DNA of 64,000 nt from Cordylochernes scorpioides (Eukaryota > Arthropoda > Arachnida > Pseudoscorpiones > Chernetidae): positions 89,013,988-89,077,987 of the forward strand of contig CP092876.1 of assembly GCA_030710605.1 (NCBI GenBank), read 5' to 3'. The position numbers and the translations under genes are program-made. Positions 57,193 to 64,000 of this stretch are shown here, piece after piece (within the stretch, counting starts at the first letter, position 1; every line of letters begins with the position of its first letter). The notes below the pieces were generated by a model. It ran no database searches. It was given only the letters and a program-made list of their open reading frames with translations, and had not been told where the DNA came from.

Positions 57193-58889
57193 ATTTTATA
57201 TATAGAGATGACCTGGCTTCGTGTGTCTTCTGCTCGAGTGAATGTTTCTCTGGTAGAATTTTGTTCCTGCCTACTATTAATCATTATCTGGCTTCGCCCG
57301 TGGTCTGCTTTAGTGAATATTCTCCAAAAGATTTTTTAATGCAATCAAGCATGATACGGCAATATTGTCATAATCATTTCTGACTAAAAAAATATTGTTG
57401 CTCAGTGCTTGGTTAAATATAATTTTTCTTGGTTAAAGTGCGCCAAAAAAAATCTTCCAGATTTAACTCTCTGTCCTGTTCAAATTTCAGCGAGATTAGT
57501 TACATATTGAGGGCTTGCATAGCCGACAAACATGTTCCCGGCGTCGCCCGATTTTTACCCGAGTAAAAGTTTGCTTAACAAAAATTTGTTAAAACGATTC
57601 TAGCAAACATCCAATCCCTACTGAATCTATACTTGTCTACACTCTCGATAATTTTTTCCCGGTCCCTTGAAAAATACTCGATAAGTTGAAAAAAATCCGT
57701 ATTAATTGGTCCACTCGGTAATTTGAAGTTGAAGGAATAGTATCTTGCTACAAACGAAAATTTGTAAATAACTGTATTTAGCGAATGTACCCGGATTCAC
57801 ACAGTTTTTATCCGAGTAAAAGTTTGCCTAACGAACATTTGTTAAAACGATTCTAGAAAACATCCAATCCACCTATATATTGATTTATAAACGTATATAA
57901 ATATAAATATTGTTATATGCGTTTAAATATATTTTTGAAACACATAATTTTTTGAAAATATTTATTAAATTTTAAATAAGATATTGTCACTTTTGTGAAT
58001 TTGATAATTAATTATTTCTTTTTTTCTCAATGAATTATATAAATTAATTTAAAAATTCATTTTTTTATCATCATCACATACAATGTATTTTTTTTTATAT
58101 AAACAAACGATAATAAACAACAACAATTAGGGGCTCAAAAATCATTTATTATGGTTAGCAGTTCCGTAAATAAAGATATTTTCACAACAACAATTAAAGT
58201 TGCATCATCATTTTTATAAAACAACAGCAAATTAAATTAACAATGTAAAAATATATTTTAACATTACATTTTAACATTTAACACAAAAACGTTACAATTT
58301 TTTCTTTAAATATATATTAATATTGAAATGCCAAGTATTTTTTACGTCATTGGAATATTATATTACTAAATTCTCAAATTAAATTTATTATACTTGGAAA
58401 ACATTTCAAGCATTGTTACAATTTATAAATATAATTTCACCAGACGCCGCTAGAGGCGCTGCTTGCGAGTGAAAGTAGAAAATTTGCAAATAAAATTGCA
58501 AAGAATATTTATTTCAAATCAAATTCAAACCAGAAATCTTCCCAGTAGTATAGTAAATAACTTCCTAAAGTTTCACGGCGATTGGATAATCTTACCTTTT
58601 AAAAACATTCATCGTGTAAACAAACCACGTGTTAATTATTAACCAATCAAATTCATTTATCGTCGCGACCAGTGCTGCGCCCAAGTGGTAAAAGGCTGGA
58701 ACTAACGCTTTTTGTTTTTTTATTTTTCAAAAAAAGCACATTAACTTTTTTAGTTTTTTGAATAGCCTATATGTTAAACGAAATCTTCAGCTACCTACAT
58801 GCGAAATTCCATAATGATTGAGTCAGTAGATTTTGCGTGAAGCGATAACAAACATCGATTTCGCATTTCATTTTTATAGATATAAGGAT

Positions 58890-59500
58890 AAGAGACCAAA
58901 TAAATAAACGTAGGCCTCTAGGGCATTACTAAGGAAGCGAGGAATACATATTAAGCCGTAGTTATCATTAGGAGATGTCTATCTGGTCCCCACCGTTGCT
59001 ATTTCGAGGCGAGTTCTGTATTTGGATGATTTGGGGTGAGCTCAGGGAATAGTATACCATAAACTTCCGGAATGTCTATTTTTCTGTTAATACTATTGTG
59101 CTTTCTTGATATTTTGTATTCTATAATGAGTCTCTGTTGTTTATTGGGGATGTTGGAGTAATGGGTTCTTGGTTCTGATAATGTGAAGGAATGACCTGTT
59201 TCTCTTACATGATGATATACTAATGAACTACTGTCTTGGTTTTCGATATTTCGTTGATGTTCAGATATTATTATATTTAAATTTCTACTGGTTTCTCCTA
59301 AATATTTGGTTTTGCATTAATTTCATTCTATGGAGTATATGACATTCTTAATATTGGTAAGATAATTAAGGCGAATGTTCTTTGTTATAAGGTTTCTTAG
59401 TAGCGAACTTAAACTGAGTGATTTGCAGAGGAAGGTTTTAATTCCGATTTTTTTTTCAGATGACAGCTATTGATATGGATGCTGATGAGTAGGGAATGCT
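58890..59500 (-). pseudogene. Penelope-like element remnant, ortholog of 6430-7030
   Basis: The minus strand reads NYLTNIKNVIYSIE, two stops, then CKTKYLGETSRNLNIIISEH, LVYHHVRETGHSF and QQRLIIEYKISRKHNS, the GIY-YIG nuclease layout (YLGET, Arg, His-x-x-x-Glu-Thr-Gly-His). Two stops in the N-terminal part (the first Cys pair area) show it is dead. This is the clearer of the two copies. Confidence 0.65.
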
Positions 59501-59510
59501 GCAAATACAA

Positions 59511-60279
59511 GGGTCACTCCGTAGGTTTCTTCAATTCATAGTGTCTATTTGATATTAAAAATAAATTATACCATTAGAATATAAATGCATTTTTTTTCCT
59601 AAAATAAATATTTCCATAAAATAATAACAGCAATAAAATATAGGAGGCATGATTTCGTTCACAGCGGCAGCGGTAATTTCTAAACATTGAAGCATACACA
59701 ATAGAGTTGACTAGAGAAAGTTTACGTACCATGAACTTTTATGATTATAAAAGTAATTCAACTTCTAAAAAATCCCATGAAATTTTAATGAAAGCTTTAG
59801 TAGAAAAGGCTCCTGCTATTAGAACAGTTTTAATTGGTTTAATAAATATAAATTTGGAAAAATCAACTTTAAGAAGATGAACCTCGTTCAGGTCGACCAC
59901 TAACAACAGTGACCTAAGAAAAAATTAACCTGGTAAGATTTTACTTATATTAGATCAAAGAAAATAGAGCAAGGTGTGGGCGTTGGATTGGCAGCAATCA
60001 ACACCATCATTAATGATCGTTAAAAATACCGAAAACTTGTTAGTAGATGGGTACCTCACAGCTTGACAGAAGACCAAAAACTTGGTCGAGTTGAATGGCG
60101 TAATTTCATGTTGAAAAAATTTTATGAAGGCAAATCAAAAGCTGTTCTCAATATTATTACAGGTGAAAAAACTTGATATTAATATTTAGGAATTTATATG
60201 TATTTAGATTTTAATGGTATAGTTTATTTTTATTACTTCAATTATTTAATATTAATTGCAAAAACTTTTGGAGTGACCC
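59511..60279 (+). mobile_element. Mariner copy M4, internally deleted ortholog of M2
   Basis: Both ends (GGGTCACTCC, GGAGTGACCC) are kept, but about 0.5 kb is missing between a point near 60180 and the right end region, taking the HHDNA and PPYSP blocks. Flanks match those of 7046-8310. Confidence 0.75.
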
Positions 60280-60960
60280 ATATATTCGATTTGATTTGCC
60301 AATAGATTCATGTTAAACATGGGTTAATTTATTCCACGTTGAAGAGAGTTAAAAACACGAAACGTGTACCTTGTTGGATTTTTGGATTATTGAGAGAGAG
60401 AGAAACCAGTAGATATTTGGCCGATATTCTAGAATAATGAAAAATGAACATTTGGTTGGTTTGTTGGATGGAAGTTGTTTTGGAAAAAATATATTCAATC
60501 CTCTGAGGAAAATGAAATTTTAATGGGATTAGATGGCTATATAATGGCTTTAATGGCTATATGTTGAGTTGTAAGTTAAGAATAAAATCTTATTATATTA
60601 AAATATCAACAAGAATCGCATTGGAATCCCACTTCCTATAGCGTTAGACAACAGACAATTACTAATGTTGAAGATATACATAATTTACAAATAGCAGAGA
60701 AAATAGTCAGATATTCAATCAATTTTGTATATATATATTTAATACTATCTGTCTGAGCTGAAATGAACAGGTTTCTAATCTCTCTCATTGTTTGATTATT
60801 CTTTATATTTAATTATTATAAATTGATATAAAATATTTTGCATGTTCCACACAAATCCACAACTAAAATATAAGGTTGATAAGTAATATATTATTTACTG
60901 TAATCTATATAAATACAAAAAAAAAAATATTTTATTTGAATAATGTTCAGACGCTTTAGA
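60280..60960. other. Spacer matching 8311-8990
   Basis: Collinear with unit A up to about 60955, where the sequence jumps to the equivalent of about 10648. No gene. Confidence 0.5.
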
Positions 60961-60964
60961 TATG

Positions 60965-61320
60965 AATGAATATAAATAGCTCCATTTGTCAGTGCCATAT
61001 GTACCCACAGATGGAGCTATTCATATTTGTTTTCTAACAAAGAGAAAGTTCATTATTAAAAATTCAATTCATACCTTTCACCCTATTTTAGTTGAAAAGA
61101 TATCTGCGTGTATAAAACAGGTGTAGATATCGGGCGAGTCATTCGAAGATGTCTTATTTTAGGGTGAGTCGTTTCTGTCTACGATGGTAGCTATATGAAT
61201 ATTTTCTGTGTGTTGTCATCTTTTGTGCATTTATATAACTTACCATTTATTTATTTTCTTCTAAGACAATTAGAATGTTTGAAGAATTTTGCTCCACACA
61301 CAGAAGTACTACACAAATTT
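60965..61320. repeat. Hairpin remnant: right arm plus a short left stub
   Basis: Some 35 bp of the left arm (AATGAATATAAATAGCTCCA) precede a complete right arm equivalent to 10682-11003. The rest of the left arm and 1.6 kb before it are deleted relative to unit A. Confidence 0.65.
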
Positions 61321-61770
61321 TACATCTAGATGTATTTATAATTTTGAGTCCAAAATTACTATTCCGCAAATAGTAAAAATATTATAACTTTACAAAACAA
61401 TAATTATGTGTGGTATTTAATCTATGTAAATTAAATATATTGTTGTGTATTGTAGAAGATAAATTAGAACAGGAGCTGTCGATGTTGAAATTAAATGTAG
61501 TTTTACTCTTAGCATGGATATAAAGAATAAATAAAAAAACATGCTCACCCGCACAAGCGTGGTTGGGATAAATTATCTGTTGAAAATATTTAACAAAACA
61601 ATATTTATGTTTAATAAGTGAAAATGTTAATAAAAATATTCACATGAAAATAAATACCACATTTTCCCACATTTAAAAGGAAAAGCGTGCAGTCCAATTG
61701 AGGTTATTGACTAATTTGCATCCTTTGAGCTCTTGATCTTGTCACAAGGCATGATATCGGTTCTTGTTCA
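61321..61770. other. Spacer, no gene seen
   Basis: Collinear with about 11004-11450 of unit A. Confidence 0.45.
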
Positions 61771-62338
61771 AATAGTTATTTTACAGGACATTTTGAGTTT
61801 GAAGTTGATTCAGATATTTAATTTTGAAGAAATAGATCTGAATAAGGCTTTGTATCAAGTACTTGTATTGTTTCCTTTGTTTTACGTTTTGGAGAGTTAG
61901 CAATGGCCTCATATTTATAATTGATGATGAAAAATTTCCTTTAATACGTTAAGGGGACAAAAGTATTTCTTAATTGACTTCTCCAGGGTCCCACCTTTAT
62001 CACTGGAGTGAAGAGTCAAACAAGATCTCCCAATGATTATCCACAGGTCCATGTTTTGTTATATTATTCTCTGTCTTTTTCTTGACCGTGATAGAGATGT
62101 AATTGTGCAAGGTGCAGAGCTTCTTTAGGTGTGATAATCTGTTGAACATAATCACCAACATCATTGTCCTGATATGAAGGGAGTGAATTCAAAGCGGTTT
62201 AGGCCTGGCGGCCATGAACTAGAAAGAAGGGGCTGAAGCCTGCAGTTTTTTTGCCTGATTTGCAGTGTTATAGGCAAATGTTTCAAAGGGTAGAACTTCG
62301 TCCCAATTTTTCTGTTCCACTCTCTGCAATGAGCTATA
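61771..62338 (-). pseudogene. Ty3/gypsy integrase remnant (ortholog of 11460-12033)
   Basis: The minus strand keeps the EALHLAQ-type helix and decayed flanking codons. A mariner at 62339 cuts its upstream end. Non-functional. Confidence 0.55.
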
Positions 62339-63644
62339 CGAGGTGTGTTAATAAAGTATCGCGACTTTTGTGTTTTTTCAGAAATTATTTATTTATTCAT
62401 GAATATCTATTTTGTCCCCTTCAAAGTAATCCCCATGAAATATTATACACTTGTGCCAAAGGTTTTTCAAATCTTCGAAGCACTTCAAAAAATCATTTTT
62501 AAAAAATCTTTTTCAGCTCCTCCTTTGATGCCGTCTTTATCTCGTCAAGCGTAGCGTAACGTCGTCCTTTCATGGGCCTCTTCAGTTTAGGGAACAAGAA
62601 AAAGTCACAGGGGGCCAGATCTGGGGAATACGGTGGCTGCGGCATCATTAGTGTGTTGTTTTTGGCCAAAAAGTCGCGCACAAGCAACGATGTGAGAGCA
62701 GAGGCGTTATCGTGGTGCAAAAGCCAATTTTTGTTCTTCCACAAATCTGGGCGTTTGTGGCGGATTGCTTCGCGCAAATTGCGCATAACTTGCAGGTAAT
62801 ATTCCTTATTGACCGTTCTACCCTGTGGTAAAAACTCATGATGCACCACGCCCCTGCAATCGAAGAAAACTGTCAGCAAAACTTTCACATTCGACCGAAC
62901 TTGGCGCGCTTTTTTCGGTCTTGGTTCGTGCGGCAGCTTCCATTGAGATGATTGAGCTTTGGTTTCCACGTCATAATCATAAACCCACTCTTCGTCACCA
63001 GTTATGACCCTCTGGAGCAAATTTGGGTCGTCGCGGACAGAGTCCAACATCTCATTAGCAATGTTGATGAGCAATTGAGCAATTTTGTTACGAATTTCGC
63101 GGCGACCCGTCTCATGCCCAAATCATTGATAAAAATCGAATGGCACGAGCCAATCGATATGTTTAGGTCCTCAGCAACTTCTCTAACGGTGATTCGACGA
63201 TTGGCCAATATCATTTTCTGCACTTCATTAATTTTTTCGTCTGTTGTTGAAGTGCTCGGGCGTCCGGCACGCTCTTCGTCGTTCACATCTTCTCGGCCTT
63301 CTGGGAAAATTTTGTACCACCGATAAACGTTGCTTCGGTCCAAGGTAGCTTCTTCGTATGCCACAGTCAACATTCGGAATGCATCCGCGCACTTAATTTC
63401 GTTTTTCACACAAAATTTGATACAGGTTCTTTGATCCATTTTTTTAATAGGTAAAAATCGAAGACGATCCAAAACACCTGCAAGCAAAGCAGCTGTCAAC
63501 AATTAAGTGAACATTCAAAATGGCCGAGCTTGTCGGCATAAGTGAGAGACATGAGTACCAACATAAAGCCACAAAAAGATCGAAATTCGAATATACGTAA
63601 CCCGAGAAAATTCAAAAGTTGCGATACCTTTTGAACACACCTCG
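62339..63644 (-). mobile_element. Mariner transposon, young copy M5
   Basis: A 1306-bp element with inverted ends CGAGGTGTGTTAATAAAGTA and CGAGGTGTGTTCAAAAGGTA, flanked by a TA duplication (62337-62338, 63645-63646). The intact empty site GAGCTATATACTGACG is in unit A at 12004-12019. It is a different family from M1-M4. Confidence 0.9.
62499..63502 (-). pseudogene. Mariner M5 transposase (one frameshift)
   Basis: The first part, from about MDQRTCIKFCVKNEIKCADA, has the helix-turn-helix pair with the linker EERAGRPSTSTTDEKI. The second part, after a frame change near 63070, has the catalytic motifs ITGDEEWVYDYD (Asp 1), WLLHHDNASALTS (Asp 2) and PPYSPDLAPCDFFLFP (Asp 3), a DD34D mariner. It ends SKEELKKIF with the usual C-terminal length. 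Around the frame change a few residues of the conserved linker also seem to be missing. All three Asp are present, so this copy was disabled only recently. Confidence 0.85.
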
Positions 63645-64000
63645 TATACTGACGAATGGTCTCATACAAATTTTACGCACATCTATGATATATTTATATA
63701 ATAGAAGTTCTCCATCTAAGTAATATTTTCATAGTTCATTTATTGTAATAACTTAATGCCTGTTTACTTTGTTATTTTTGAATCTGTGTTCATTCAGTTT
63801 TCTGTGTGTTTAAGATTAGTGTTTTACAAATGGAGTGAATAAAAATGTTATAATTTATAATAAATAGACAATAGAATTTAGCGCCATTTAATGACCTTCT
63901 CCGCAAACCAATGGATTCCTTTTGGTGACAAAGCTACAGCACTACTTTTGTAAACGCCTGGAGACCCTCATCATCTTTACAGAAATTTTAGTAACATAGC
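63645..64000. other. Unit C tail matching 12019-12360
   Basis: Collinear with the spacer of unit A and running off the window. No gene. Confidence 0.5.

Larger units (their letters stand above)
54282..58887. mobile_element. 4.6-kb insertion absent from unit A (composite of interspersed repeats)
   Basis: Unit A reads ATATATATTCAATAAGAGACC. Unit C is interrupted between the same two flanks. The insert opens CTAGCGGATGTGTACCCGGC, has several internal copies of the CCCGGCTTCGCCCGGG module (54290, 54440, 54545, 54625, and diverged near 57290 and 57540), and ends after TTTTATAGATATAAGG. Tails with GACAGACAGACA and ATATATATAGA occur inside (near 55250, 55590 and 57040). It looks like nested or tandem copies of one short retroelement family. 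It also carries the tRNA, satellite and U2 fragment listed separately. No retroelement protein was recognised in it. Confidence 0.65.

Overview
The window is AT-rich eukaryotic DNA (introns, microsatellites, poly(A) signals, nested transposons) and most likely comes from an arthropod. The best clue is a GC-rich R1-clade-like LINE sitting in a (CA)n tract; mariner, Tc1, BEL/Pao, Ty3/gypsy and Penelope-like remnants agree with this but do not prove it. The species cannot be named from the sequence.

The real host genes are a small family of insulin-like peptides (ILPs). Three copies are seen. Copy 1 (+): B-chain exon 554-716 and A-chain exon 2222-2394. Copy 2 (-): B exon 43643-43802 and A exon 28880-29055, separated by a 14.6-kb intron full of nested transposons. 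Copy 3 (+): a 25-nt stump of the B exon at 48457-48481 and an A exon at 50485-50666. Each reads as leader - B chain - KR - C peptide - KR - A chain, with a phase-1 intron in the C peptide as in classical insulin genes. The leader is almost unchanged between copies 1 and 2 while 11 of 19 B-chain residues differ, which is the pattern of a fast-diversifying secreted peptide. Copy 1 has one nonsense codon in the C peptide, copy 2 reads open, and copy 3 is 5'-truncated. No exon carrying the start codon was found for any copy.

Layout. Unit A (1-12513): ILP copy 1, two mariner remnants, a Penelope-like remnant, a 650-bp hairpin and a gypsy integrase remnant. 12514-25184: a non-autonomous gypsy-type LTR element with 3-kb LTRs. 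Unit B (25185-44063, inverted): ILP copy 2; its intron holds the LINE (29148-34420), a 75-bp tandem array, and a Tc1 element split by a BEL/Pao element. 44064-47268: a deleted gypsy element. Unit C (about 47800-64000): ILP copy 3 followed by the same downstream landscape as unit A, plus a 4.6-kb insertion holding a tRNA-Gly gene, a 32-bp satellite and a U2 snRNA fragment, and a young mariner whose empty site survives in unit A.

The window is therefore a segmentally duplicated and partly inverted ILP cluster. Comparing the units gives the relative order of transposon insertions and deletions. Apart from the ILP exons and the tRNA, every coding sequence I can support belongs to a mobile element, and most are broken.
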